Source: JAHCHG01 sp038246645
GTDB lineage: Bacteria; Acidobacteriota; Blastocatellia; Pyrinomonadales; Pyrinomonadaceae
Assembly (NCBI GenBank): GCA_038246645.1
Contig: JBBRVS010000033.1
Location: forward strand, 1 to 34,041
DNA: 34,041 bases
Direction: 5' to 3'
Shown here: positions 1 to 7,325 of the stretch, one piece after another
Layout: every line of letters begins with the position of its first letter
Position numbering within the stretch: position 1 is the first letter of the stretch
Notes under the pieces: generated by a model
The model's input: the letters and a program-made list of their open reading frames with translations, nothing else
What the model was told of the DNA's origin: nothing
Database searches by the model: none
Made by a program: the position numbers and the translations under genes

Positions 1-87
1 GAAATCCCGAAGCGTTTAATAATCCCTGATGAACTTTTGGCTGCAAAAATTTTCTCCCTTAAACAAGCTCAATTTATCAGTCTATAA
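1..87 (+). CDS. Possible 3' end of a gene entering from the left
   Basis: Frame 1 is open from the window edge to a TAA at 85-87 (28 codons). It reads EIPKRLIIPDELLAAKIF and then SLKQAQFISL. No family is recognisable. The composition is protein-like, but an open stretch this short could arise by chance. The rest of the gene, if real, lies outside the window. Confidence 0.3.
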   Translation, partial: EIPKRLIIPDELLAAKIFSLKQAQFISL

Positions 88-126
88 GTATAAAGACGCA
101 CAACCAAAAAGGCAAAGGTAAAATCA

Positions 127-226
127 ATGGATAACGGATAATGGATAATGGATAATGTCAGAAAATCCCTAAATCGTAATGAATTATTATCGCTTCAAGA
201 ATTATCAATTATCAATTATCAATTAT
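127..226. repeat. Short tandem repeats with a 7-nt period (GGATAAT and AATTATC units)
   Basis: Positions 127-157 hold about four imperfect copies of GGATAAT/GGATAAC. Positions 200-226 hold AATTATC three times plus a partial copy. The second block is roughly the reverse complement of the first (GATAATT versus GGATAAT), so the pair could fold back. A related run (TGGAAAATGGATAACGG) lies at 15655-15684, which suggests a dispersed repeat family. The second block touches the stop of the downstream minus-strand crotonase gene. Confidence 0.6.
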
Positions 227-780
227 TTCCCTCGAAAAACAGGACTGCGTTTTTCCAAAAAAGCACGTGTTCCTTCGCGCATATCTTCGGTGGCGAAAAT
301 TTCGGCAAAAAGTTCGGATTCGAGATTTAAACCGTCTGCCAAACTCATTTCAAAACCTTGATTGACCGATTTCAGACAAGCGCGAATTGCCAGCGGCGCA
401 AGCTGACAGATTTTTTCCGCCAGATTAAATGCTTCGCGCTCAACTTTAACGGGCGACACGATTTTGTTTATCAAGCCTTTTTCAAATGCTTCGGATGCGT
501 TTGAGGACTCCGCCGCAATGGATAAATGCGAAGCTTCGATCAGCAAAAATGCGTTTTCCGGCAAATTTCCCGTAACCGCCGCAATTAGCGGAACGGGAAA
601 GTTTTTTATCATTTCGAGCAAATCACTTGTAAATTTAATATTTTCGGTTTTTTCAAAATCTAAAAATAAAACTGCGGCGCGAAGATATTGGTTTTCCCGG
701 ATTTCAAGTAATTTTTCCGCTAAATCTTCCGCGTTTATAAAACTAATCGCGGCGACGGGTTTTGAATTTTCGTGGTGCAT
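223..780 (-). CDS. Crotonase-fold (enoyl-CoA hydratase/isomerase-like) protein lacking the active-site region
   Basis: The C-terminal half matches enoyl-CoA hydratase/isomerase proteins: a stretch like GLINKIVSP, the helix with LAPLAIRACLKSVNQG, then ELFAEIFATEDMREGTRAFLEKR and a PVFRGK end. The middle is shortened. After PVPLIAAVTG, where the family has the GGG oxyanion loop, then ACDIRIA and the catalytic-loop region, this protein runs within about 25 residues to the GLINKIV segment. At about 185 residues it is well short of the usual 260. Both oxyanion-hole peptides and the usual catalytic Glu are absent, so hydratase activity is unlikely; this is inference. I chose the ATG at 778-780 (MHHENSK), preceded by a GGGAAAAG-like site. 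A longer start would run into the palindromic repeat at 795-923. It may be a decaying paralogue or a non-catalytic partner. Confidence 0.7.
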   Translation of the reverse strand: MHHENSKPVAAISFINAEDLAEKLLEIRENQYLRAAVLFLDFEKTENIKFTSDLLEMIKNFPVPLIAAVTGNLPENAFLLIEASHLSIAAESSNASEAFEKGLINKIVSPVKVEREAFNLAEKICQLAPLAIRACLKSVNQGFEMSLADGLNLESELFAEIFATEDMREGTRAFLEKRSPVFRGK

Positions 781-794
781 TATTTTCTTTTCCC

Positions 795-923
795 GGGAGC
801 GCAGGCAGCCTGCCGGCATGAGTCCGATAGGACGCGCAAAGCGTTTGCTTCGGAATAAAGTTTATTGAAATCACCTGCTTTTTCGCGCTGACGCGCTCGT
901 ACAGGCAGGTTGCCTGCGCTTCC
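795..923. repeat. Inverted repeat with 20-nt arms (REP/MITE-like)
   Basis: Positions 795-814 and the reverse complement of 904-923 match at 18 of 20 positions; both contain the core AGCGCAGGCA-(G/A)CCTGCC. The element lies between the start of the crotonase gene and the stop of the next minus-strand gene. If translated it creates spurious N-terminal residues (MPAGCLRS) upstream of the true crotonase start. It is probably a small non-coding repeat present elsewhere in the genome. Confidence 0.6.
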
Positions 924-927
924 GGCG

Positions 928-2010
928 TTAGGATTTTTCTTCTTTTTTCAAACCCGCAAATTCCCTGATCGAAAGACCGCGTCTGGCAATTATCAGCAAG
1001 CCGATTGCCGACCAGAAGATAATTCTGCCCTTTCGGATGATTGCCAGCGTTACGCCGACACCTGCGCCGATTGCCAGAGTTTCCGTGATATATTGCGCTC
1101 CGGCTTCGTCAATTCCGATGACGAACGGCACGAACTTAAATGTTACGGAAATCAGACGGCTCATTGATTCGAGCAGAAATGCCGTGTAAAAACTCGGAAA
1201 AACGTCGCGCAGACGGCTCAAAATAAATAACGCCTCGAAAATTCCGAGCAGATGAAAAGCGACCTGACAAAAAAAGATCGGTAGAAAACGCCTCGGATAT
1301 TGGCGATAAAATCCGTAGATCAGATTTTCAAACAGGCGAACCTGAAGTCTGCCGCTTTCCAGGATTTTTCGGGCAAAGCCTTTGCGGTAAAGAATTTCGC
1401 AAAATTCGCTGGCAAAATGCCATTGTTTGATGATGACAACGACGACCGAAATCATAAATATAATTATTGCAGCAATTAAAATATCAATCGTCCAAACCCA
1501 GCCGTCGGCAAGTTCGAAACTTTGCAGAAAAAACGCCGCGCCCAAACAGATAAAAATTCCCGTAATTATTGAATAAAAAAGATTTTCCGTGGCAATCGAA
1601 GACAAACCGACGACGAGCGGAATCCGGTGGCGGACGGCGACCGCCTTTGCCGTTCCGCTGACGAGAATGCCGAGCGGAATCATCGAACTCATCGCTTCGC
1701 CGATAATGACGGCGGGAATCGTGTCCTTCGTGTCGAGCTTATACGGCGCGTAAACCGACAAACGCCAGGCGGTTGCGCGAAAAATAATCCGCAAAAAATA
1801 GATCAATTGCAGAACAATAAATCCGCCGATGCCGATATTGGTGATTCCCTGCAAAACATTGTCCGGACCGACCGAATAAACGAGATACGAAAAAAGCGCG
1901 ATGCCGAAAACCGTCAAAACCGCAACGGCAATCTTTAAACGCCTTATATGTTTTGATTTCGGTCTTTGAATTGTAGAAGTTGGATTTTGAGTTTCTGTTT
2001 CCGGATTCAC
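928..2010 (-). CDS. Flippase-like / lysylphosphatidylglycerol synthase-type membrane protein
   Basis: A 360-residue polytopic inner-membrane protein of the LPG_synthase_TM type (PF03706/TIGR00374-like, also called flippase-like). After a polar, basic N-terminus (about residues 1-28, ending KSKHIRRLK) come roughly eight hydrophobic segments. Family-typical stretches include IYFLRIIFRATAWRLS, IIGEAMSSMIPLGILVSGTAK, and the C-terminal FKFVPFVIGIDEAGAQ followed by a helix near AIIRKGRIIFWSAIGLL. Such proteins occur in MprF-like lipid modification, glycolipid synthesis or lipid translocation, but without a fused catalytic domain the substrate cannot be assigned. The start is a GTG at 2008-2010 with no clear ribosome site; a shorter start is possible. 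The gene is followed by the 795-923 repeat and then the crotonase on the same strand. Confidence 0.8.
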   Translation of the reverse strand: MNPETETQNPTSTIQRPKSKHIRRLKIAVAVLTVFGIALFSYLVYSVGPDNVLQGITNIGIGGFIVLQLIYFLRIIFRATAWRLSVYAPYKLDTKDTIPAVIIGEAMSSMIPLGILVSGTAKAVAVRHRIPLVVGLSSIATENLFYSIITGIFICLGAAFFLQSFELADGWVWTIDILIAAIIIFMISVVVVIIKQWHFASEFCEILYRKGFARKILESGRLQVRLFENLIYGFYRQYPRRFLPIFFCQVAFHLLGIFEALFILSRLRDVFPSFYTAFLLESMSRLISVTFKFVPFVIGIDEAGAQYITETLAIGAGVGVTLAIIRKGRIIFWSAIGLLIIARRGLSIREFAGLKKEEKS

Positions 2011-2092
2011 TGCTTTTGCCTTTTCGCCGATGCGCCTATTATGATGTTATTTCATTTAATTTTAAAAACAAAATATAAAAAGGAAATTTAAT

Positions 2093-3274
2093 ATGAACGC
2101 AACAGCTTTAGAAATGGAAAATTTAAGACCGGCTTTAACACATCTGTCCGAAGACGAAGAGCTTTTTCGCGCATCGTTCCGCGAATTTGCGGAAGGCGAA
2201 GTCCGCCCGCGCGTCGAGGCGATGGAAAAAGCGGAAAAACTCGATAAGGATTTGATCAAACAATGTTTTGAATTAGGTTTAATGGCAATCGAAACGCCCG
2301 AAGAATACGGCGGCGCGGGAAGTTCGTTTTTTAATGCGATTCTGGCAATCGAAGAACTGGCGCGGGTTGACGCTTCGACCGCAGTTTTTGTTGACGTGCA
2401 AAACACGCTCGTTACAAACGCGCTGATTCGCTGGGCAAACGAAGATCAAAAGAAAAAATATCTGCCGCAAATGGCTGAGTCAAAAGTCGGCGCATACGCG
2501 CTTTCGGAAGCCGGTTCGGGTTCGGATGCTTTCGCTCTGAAAACCCGCGCCGTTGATAAAGGCGATTTCTGGGAAATCACCGGACAAAAACTCTGGATCA
2601 CGAACGGCAATGAAGCCGATATTTTTATTCTTTTCGCAACCGTTGACCCGGAAGCCGGTTATCGCGGAATCACGGCGTTTATCGTCGAGAGAGATTTCGA
2701 AGGCTTCGCGGTCGGCAAAAAGGAAGACAAACTCGGAATTCGCGCCAGTTCGACGACCGAACTGATTCTTGATAATTGCAAAGTCCCGAAGGAAAACGTT
2801 TTAGGCGAAATCGGCAAAGGTTACAAAGTTTCAATCGAAACTCTTAACGAAGGTCGCATCGGAATCGCCGCGCAAATGGTCGGAATCGCGCAGGGCGCAT
2901 TCGAAGCCGCACTTTCTTACACAAACGAGCGTGAACAATTCGGCAAACGTCTGGACGAATTTCAGGCAATTCAATTCCAATTAGCCGAAATGGCGGTCGA
3001 ACTCGAAGCCGCACGCCTTTTAACCTACAACGCCGCACGGCTGAAAGATGCCGGAAAATCTTTTTTGAAGGAAGCCGCGATTGCCAAACTTTATACATCA
3101 AGAGTTGCCGAAAAAATCTCTTCAAAAGCCATCGAACTTTTCGGCGGTTACGGCTACGTCAAAGATTATCCGGTCGAAAAATTCTGGCGCGATTCAAAAA
3201 TCGGCGCAATCTACGAAGGCACCTCGAATATGCAGCTTCAAACGATTGCCAAATTAATTACGAGCGGAAAATAA
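2093..3274 (+). CDS. Acyl-CoA dehydrogenase (short/branched-chain type)
   Basis: A 393-residue FAD-dependent acyl-CoA dehydrogenase oxidising acyl-CoA to 2-enoyl-CoA and passing electrons to ETF. The family segments occur in order: an N-terminal helical domain, YALSEAGSGSDAFALKTRA and WITNGNEADIF in the central beta domain, LGIRASSTTELILDNCKVP, LNEGRIGIAAQMVGIAQGAF, EREQFGKRLDEFQAIQFQLA, FGGYGYVKDYPVEKFWRD, and the catalytic base in IYEGTSNMQ (Glu about 375). The LTYNAARL and RIGIAAQM stretches closely resemble mammalian short/branched-chain ACADSB, so 2-methylacyl- or butyryl-CoA is a likely substrate; this is inferred from similarity. The start is an ATG preceded by AAAAAGGAAATTTAAT. The enzyme probably acts in branched-chain amino-acid or fatty-acid breakdown. 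The nearby crotonase is on the other strand and not co-transcribed. Confidence 0.95.
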   Translation: MNATALEMENLRPALTHLSEDEELFRASFREFAEGEVRPRVEAMEKAEKLDKDLIKQCFELGLMAIETPEEYGGAGSSFFNAILAIEELARVDASTAVFVDVQNTLVTNALIRWANEDQKKKYLPQMAESKVGAYALSEAGSGSDAFALKTRAVDKGDFWEITGQKLWITNGNEADIFILFATVDPEAGYRGITAFIVERDFEGFAVGKKEDKLGIRASSTTELILDNCKVPKENVLGEIGKGYKVSIETLNEGRIGIAAQMVGIAQGAFEAALSYTNEREQFGKRLDEFQAIQFQLAEMAVELEAARLLTYNAARLKDAGKSFLKEAAIAKLYTSRVAEKISSKAIELFGGYGYVKDYPVEKFWRDSKIGAIYEGTSNMQLQTIAKLITSGK

Positions 3275-3276
3275 AA

Positions 3277-3621
3277 ATGAAGGTAGAATGCAAATTTAAT
3301 GGAATAGTTGTCGGTTTAATTGAAATCGAAGGAGAAATACCGAATGGTGTTTCTGAATTTATTTCTAATTTTTATCGCTCATTTTCACATCTTAAAATGT
3401 ATGAACAATTTAAGGCAGGCATTCCAACCTTTATGGAAGTTGAGATTAATGGAAATTTAGTATATTTGGAATTGATTGAACATAATGGCAAAAATATAAA
3501 AGTTCGAAAATCTGAGAAAACATCGCAAAAAGAGCGAAAATTCGGAAGTATGAAAGAATTGGTTGAAAACATTGCGGATGATTTTGATGCGCCTCTTGAA
3601 GATTTTAAAGACTATATGTAA
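3277..3621 (+). CDS. Hypothetical protein (114 aa), AT-rich
   Basis: I do not recognise the family. The gene starts two bases after the acyl-CoA dehydrogenase stop, so it is probably co-transcribed. The protein looks soluble, without signal peptide or membrane segment. An N-terminal part rich in beta strands (KVECKFNGIVVGLIEIEGE) is followed by a charged part and an acidic C-terminus (ENIADDFDAPLEDFKDYM). Its codons are much more AT-rich than those of the flanking acyl-CoA dehydrogenase and GNAT genes, which suggests recent acquisition. Small immunity-like or accessory proteins often look like this, but nothing here proves such a role. Confidence 0.65.
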   Translation: MKVECKFNGIVVGLIEIEGEIPNGVSEFISNFYRSFSHLKMYEQFKAGIPTFMEVEINGNLVYLELIEHNGKNIKVRKSEKTSQKERKFGSMKELVENIADDFDAPLEDFKDYM

Positions 3622-3627
3622 TTAATT

Positions 3628-4155
3628 ATGACTGAAATTAATATTCGGAAAGCATCAATTGAAGATGCGGAAATGCTTGCCGAATTGTCTTACAAAACCT
3701 TTTACGACGCTTTTCACGCGCATCCGAAAAACGCGCCGGAAGATCTGGCGGATTATATGGAAAAGGCTTTTAACACGGAAACGGTTCGCGCCGAGCTTTT
3801 GGAAGAAACTTCGATTTTTCTCGTTGCCGAAATCGAAAGGGAAATTGCGGGTTACGCAAAAGTTATGATCGGCGCAATCGAAGACGGAATTTCTACCGAG
3901 AAACCGATTGAACTGAATCGGCTTTATTCGCACCAGAAGTTTTTGGGCAAAGGTGTCGGAGCGCGCCTTATGGATGAATGTTTTAATATTGCAAAGGAAT
4001 ACGATTGCGATGTGATGTGGCTCGGCGTTTGGGAATTTAATCCGCGGGCGCAGACGTTTTATAAAAAATACGGTTTCCGCGAAGTCGGCAGACATATTTT
4101 CCAGCTCGGCTCAGATCCGCAGATTGATTTGTTGATGCAGAAGAATTTGAAATAA
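3628..4155 (+). CDS. GNAT-family N-acetyltransferase (PaiA-like)
   Basis: A 175-residue Gcn5-related acetyltransferase. The N-terminus INIRKASIEDAEMLAELSYKTF is the usual first strand and helix. The acetyl-CoA-binding motif A is IELNRLYSHQKFLGKGVGARLMDE, containing Q-x-x-x-G-K-G-x-G, and motif B follows at VMWLGVWEFNPRAQTFYKKYGF. The WLGVWE stretch and the C-terminal FQLGSDPQIDLLMQK resemble Bacillus PaiA-type polyamine N-acetyltransferases, so spermidine-like amines are a reasonable substrate guess. The gene ends just before a strong inverted repeat shared with the convergent helicase gene. The start has no obvious ribosome site and may depend on translation of the preceding small gene. Confidence 0.85.
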   Translation: MTEINIRKASIEDAEMLAELSYKTFYDAFHAHPKNAPEDLADYMEKAFNTETVRAELLEETSIFLVAEIEREIAGYAKVMIGAIEDGISTEKPIELNRLYSHQKFLGKGVGARLMDECFNIAKEYDCDVMWLGVWEFNPRAQTFYKKYGFREVGRHIFQLGSDPQIDLLMQKNLK

Positions 4156-4165
4156 GGTAAGAATA

Positions 4166-4243
4166 TTTGCCCGCGAAATACGCGAAAAGTCGCTAAAAAT
4201 AATTTTAAAATTTTCGCGTCCTTTAGCGTATTTCGCGGGCAAA
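4166..4243. terminator. Bidirectional terminator-like inverted repeat between convergent genes
   Basis: Positions 4166-4183 (TTTGCCCGCGAAATACGC) and 4226-4243 are perfect 18-nt reverse complements. The inner arms (CGAAAAGTCGCTAAA against the CCTTTAGCG side) add partial pairing, and A/T runs lie on both outer sides. The repeat sits between the GNAT stop and the helicase stop, which fits a shared terminator. It may also belong to a dispersed CGCGAAA-rich repeat family: a related run lies at 18025-18060. Confidence 0.6.
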
Positions 4244-4261
4244 AATATTTAAAGATCTAAT

Positions 4262-6091
4262 TTACTTCTTCTTTTTCTTGCGTTTACTAAATTGGGCGAA
4301 CGGACTTTTTCGTTCCTTTCCTTTTTCCTTGAATTTTCTTTTCGGCTTTCGGTCGCTTGCGTCAAAATCTCGTCTGAAATCCTTTCTCTCTTCGCTTCCG
4401 AAATCTTTTCGGCTTTCCGGAGCGCGTCCGAAATCCCTTTCCCGCGGTTGCTCGCGGACGGCTTTTGTTTCGCCCGTCGAAGCTAATCGGACGTTCATAC
4501 TTTGTTTGCGAAGTCGGCTGTTCTGCATTTTTGTTAAAACTTTTTCGACAAATTGCGACGGAATATCAACCAAAGTAAACCGGTCATTGACATCAATCGC
4601 GCCGATGGCTTTGCCCGGAATATCGGCTTCGTTGGCAATCGCGCCGACAATATCGCCGGGATTGACGCGGTGTTGGCGACCGACATCAATAAAAAGACGC
4701 ACCATTCCTTCTTCCGAAAACGAGAATTGGACGGGTTCGGGTTCGACCTTGACTTCGAGCCGTTTTTCGCCGACTGCCAGAAAGACCGCCGCCGCCGCGA
4801 TTTCGGCAATGTCGCACATCGTTTCTTCCGCCAGATCTTCGACCAATGAGAGATAAAGTTCCAAATCCTGTTCGCTCAAAGTGCTGATGATTTTCTCTTT
4901 GAGCAGCGAAACGCGCCGCGCCGCGACATCGGCTTCGGTCGGGAGTTTGAGCGGTTCGATCTTTTGTTTTGTGTATCTTTCAATGTCGCGCAACATTCTT
5001 TGCTGACGCGGCGTAACAAATAAAACGGCTTTGCCTTCGCGCCCCGCACGTCCCGTGCGACCGATGCGGTGAACGTAAGATTCCGTATCGGAAGGCATAT
5101 CGTAGTTGATAACCGTCGAAATTTGTTCAACGTCCAGACCGCGCGCCGCAACGTCCGTGGCGACAACGATTTCGACCTTTCCACTTTTTAATCTTTTGAT
5201 AACGGTTTCGCGCTGATTTTGATTCATATCGCCGTGCATCGCTTCCGCCGCATAGCCGCGAGCCTGCAATTTATCGGTCAGATCGGCGGTTCCGACCTTT
5301 GTCCGGTGAAAGATCAAAACGGCTTCGCCGGCGGTTGATTCGGCTTCGAGAAGTCTGGTCAAAGCATCGGTTTTCTGGCGTTCCGAAAGGTTTATATAAA
5401 ACTGCTTAATGGTCGGAACGGTCATCGTTTTATGCTCGATCTCGACATTGACGGCGTCTTTCAAATGACGTTCGGCAATGCGCTTGACTTCGCGCGGCAT
5501 TGTTGCGGAAAAAAGCGCGGTCTGGCGCGTTGCGGGCGTATGGCTCAAAATCCATTCGACATCTTCGATAAAACCCATCCGCAGCATTTCGTCGGCTTCG
5601 TCCAAAACCATCATTTTGAGATTCTCGATCTTGATCGTTTCGCGCCGAATGTGATCCATTATGCGTCCGGGCGTGCCGACAATGATCTGAACGCCGCTCC
5701 GCAGATGCCGGATTTGCTGGCTGATCGATTGACCGCCGTAAACCGGCAAAACGCGTACGCCGCCTAAGTTTTTGGCATATGAATGAACCGCTTCGGCGAC
5801 CTGAATGGCAAGTTCGCGCGTCGGCGTTAAAATTAACGCCTGAACCGCTTTGCTTTTTATGTCAATTTTGTGCAGAACGGGAAGAGCGAAGGCGGCGGTT
5901 TTTCCCGTTCCGGTCTGCGCCTGCCCGATGATGTCTTTGCCTTCTAAAATCAAAGGAATCGTTTTCTGCTGAATCGGCGATGGAGCTTCGTAGCCGAGAT
6001 CGTGGATGGCTTTCGTTAATTCGCTTTTCAGCCCGAACTGCGCGAAGGATGTATCGGTTACATCTTCTGTTTGTATATCTTGTATATCCAT
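4262..6091 (-). CDS. deaD: DEAD-box ATP-dependent RNA helicase with DbpA-type RNA-binding domain (DeaD/CsdA-like)
   Basis: A 609-residue cytoplasmic RNA helicase of the CsdA/DeaD group, which remodels structured RNA during ribosome assembly and mRNA decay, especially in the cold. Visible motifs: Q motif (FAQFGLKSELTKAI, with SPIQQ near 38-42), Walker A AQTGTGKT (58-65), PTRELAIQ (90-97), TPGR (140-143), DEAD (164-167), SAT (195-197), and VAARGLDVEQ with HRIGRTGRAGREG in the second RecA domain. Residues about 470-545 (VRLFIDVGRQHRVNPGDIVGAIANE) match the DbpA/CsdA RNA-binding domain. The tail after 555 is strongly basic and ends SKRKKKKK, typical of RNA tethers. The start is the ATG at 6089-6091 with no strong ribosome site. 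The gene is monocistronic in appearance. Confidence 0.95.
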   Translation of the reverse strand: MDIQDIQTEDVTDTSFAQFGLKSELTKAIHDLGYEAPSPIQQKTIPLILEGKDIIGQAQTGTGKTAAFALPVLHKIDIKSKAVQALILTPTRELAIQVAEAVHSYAKNLGGVRVLPVYGGQSISQQIRHLRSGVQIIVGTPGRIMDHIRRETIKIENLKMMVLDEADEMLRMGFIEDVEWILSHTPATRQTALFSATMPREVKRIAERHLKDAVNVEIEHKTMTVPTIKQFYINLSERQKTDALTRLLEAESTAGEAVLIFHRTKVGTADLTDKLQARGYAAEAMHGDMNQNQRETVIKRLKSGKVEIVVATDVAARGLDVEQISTVINYDMPSDTESYVHRIGRTGRAGREGKAVLFVTPRQQRMLRDIERYTKQKIEPLKLPTEADVAARRVSLLKEKIISTLSEQDLELYLSLVEDLAEETMCDIAEIAAAAVFLAVGEKRLEVKVEPEPVQFSFSEEGMVRLFIDVGRQHRVNPGDIVGAIANEADIPGKAIGAIDVNDRFTLVDIPSQFVEKVLTKMQNSRLRKQSMNVRLASTGETKAVREQPRERDFGRAPESRKDFGSEERKDFRRDFDASDRKPKRKFKEKGKERKSPFAQFSKRKKKKK

Positions 6092-6181
6092 TGTTAATAA
6101 ATCGAATTTTGTTAAAACTGTTAGTATAGCGGAGAAAATGAATAAAGTAACTGTGATACCGACATATAAAGCAAATACGGC

Positions 6182-6861
6182 TTAACTTCTTTCTTCCAAT
6201 TCATCTTTTATTTCGAGATTTCTGATCAAACGGTGCAGGTAATTCGGGTGAATGTCGAGTAATTTCGCGGCTTCGACGTAGCTTCTGCCACTTTGCTCGA
6301 AAGCGTTGTGGATCAAATCTTTTTCTTTTCGCGCAAGGCTTTGTGATAATTTGAAATCTCTTCACTTTCATTTTCAATTTTTACATCAAGAAAATCTTCC
6401 GGCAGATCTTCCGGCAAAATCCATTCGCTTGAGCCGAGAACGACGGCGCGTTCGATGGCGTTTTCAAGTTCGCGCACATTTCCGGGAAAATCGTATTTGA
6501 GCAGAATTTTTTTCGCATTTGCTGAAATTCCGCGAATTCGACGATTTAATTTACGGCTTAATTTTTCAACGAAATAATCGGCAAGCAGTAAAATATCGTC
6601 TTTTCTTTCGCGCAAAGCGGGCATCGCAAACTGCACGACATTAAGGCGATAAAACAAATCTTGACGGAAATTTCCCGCTTTTATTTCCGCCTGCAAATCG
6701 CGGTTTGTCGCGGCGATCAGACGAATGTCGGCTTTGATCGGGCGCGTTCCGCCGACTCGTTCAAATTCGCGTTCCTGCAAGACTCTCAAAATTTTTGCCT
6801 GTAAATGAACAGCCATTTCGCCAATCTCATCAAGAAAAAGCGTTCCGGTTTGCCGAAGCAT
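6182..6861 (-). pseudogene. Sigma-54-dependent activator remnant: truncated AAA+ domain plus frameshifted Fis-type HTH
   Basis: The readable part begins inside the NtrC-type AAA+ domain just before GTLFLDEIGEM (Walker B). It continues through RVGGTRPIKADIRLIAATNRDL, FRQDLFYRLNV, LRERKDDI and NVRELENAIERAVVLG, where R-finger and sensor features are expected. The receiver domain, Walker A and GAFTGA loop are missing. At the 3' end the frame stops early at KALREKKKI, but the -1 frame continues EKDLIHNAFEQSGRSYVEAA and then KLLDIHPNYLHRLIRN, a clear Fis-type helix-turn-helix ending at a TAA at 6182-6184. One extra A in the run GAAAAGAAAAAG near 6325 would restore LREKEKDLI. The truncation coincides with the edge of an AT-rich block, so the 5' half was probably lost when that block arrived. 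Without the GAFTGA loop it cannot activate sigma-54 polymerase. Confidence 0.85.
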
Positions 6862-6883
6862 TACATCAAAGGTAAAATAATAG

Positions 6884-6914
6884 TTGACAAGCTAAATGTC
6901 TTTTTTTTTACAAT
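6884..6914 (+). promoter_or_regulatory. Sigma-70-type promoter for the Cys-rich peptide gene
   Basis: A perfect -35 box TTGACA lies at 6884-6889, followed after 19 nt (containing a T9 run) by a TACAAT -10 box at 6909-6914. It sits 40 nt upstream of the peptide start, and a strong AGGAGG ribosome site (6939-6944) follows. The spacing is slightly long. The placement at the very edge of the AT-rich block suggests the operon carries its own promoter. Confidence 0.6.
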
Positions 6915-6954
6915 TTAGCCCTATTCTAAATCCCAAATAGGAGGCAAAAATTGC

Positions 6955-7245
6955 ATGAGAGAAGCATTTCGTAGTTTAAATTGGCGAAAGCTGATTTTGG
7001 TGTCGTTTTTATTAGGCGGCTTAATTGGAGCATTTGCTCCGCAAGGCATGTTTACCATAACGGCTTTTACCCAGGGTTATGGTGGAGTTGACGGATATTG
7101 GTGTGATGGTGAGGCACAACCTACAAATAATGTAGGTCAATGTATTAATGGATACTGTTTTACAAATGGTGTAGGTGATAAAAAATGTAAGTATATGCGC
7201 GTAGGTGGTGCTACTTGTCCTGAACCTGCTTGTAAAAAATTGTAG
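6955..7245 (+). CDS. Small exported cysteine-rich peptide (96 aa)
   Basis: I do not recognise the family. The N-terminus MREAFRSLNWRKL is basic and is followed by a hydrophobic segment (LILVSFLLGGLIGAFA, about 13-28), which together make a signal peptide or membrane anchor. The remainder is Gly/Asn-rich, low in charge, and carries six cysteines in the order YWC, GQC, GYC, KKC, ATC and PAC. This suits three disulfides in an extracytoplasmic mini-protein. An ideal AGGAGG lies 10 nt before the ATG, a near-consensus promoter lies upstream and a strong terminator lies 15 nt downstream, so this gene should be the most highly expressed of the cluster. A thioredoxin-like gene two genes downstream supports a disulfide role. 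It could be a RiPP-like precursor, signalling peptide, toxin or surface peptide; the sequence alone cannot choose. Confidence 0.75.
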   Translation: MREAFRSLNWRKLILVSFLLGGLIGAFAPQGMFTITAFTQGYGGVDGYWCDGEAQPTNNVGQCINGYCFTNGVGDKKCKYMRVGGATCPEPACKKL

Positions 7246-7260
7246 ATATTAATTGATTAG

Positions 7261-7300
7261 AAATGGTAGAGACCTGTTTTAATCTCTCTACCATTTTCTT
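7261..7300 (+). terminator. Intrinsic terminator after the Cys-rich peptide gene
   Basis: A perfect 12-bp stem (AAATGGTAGAGA at 7261-7272, TCTCTACCATTT at 7285-7296) with a 12-nt loop, running into a short TTTTCTT tail. It lies between the peptide gene and the next gene of the same cluster. Read-through would give high peptide-to-machinery ratios. It also contains the first in-frame ATG (7263) of the downstream reading frame, which argues against that start. Confidence 0.75.
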
Positions 7301-7325
7301 ACAGACTTTTCAGTTTTTAAAAATT

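Noticed and set aside
200..226. CRISPR-like array of AATTATC units
   Set aside because: The units are 7 nt long and contiguous, without spacers. No cas genes occur in the window.
464..868. 134-aa open frame on the plus strand over the crotonase
   Set aside because: It is antisense to a recognisable family protein and its end is made of repeat sequence.
6315..6335. Programmed -1 frameshift at the A-rich run in the sigma-54 activator
   Set aside because: The site is G AAA AAG rather than the efficient A AAA AAG, and the gene is already truncated, so a simple indel or miscall is more likely.
7263..7325. ATG at 7263 as the start of the secreted helical protein
   Set aside because: It lies within the terminator stem and would place 21 extra residues before an excellent signal peptide that begins at 7326.
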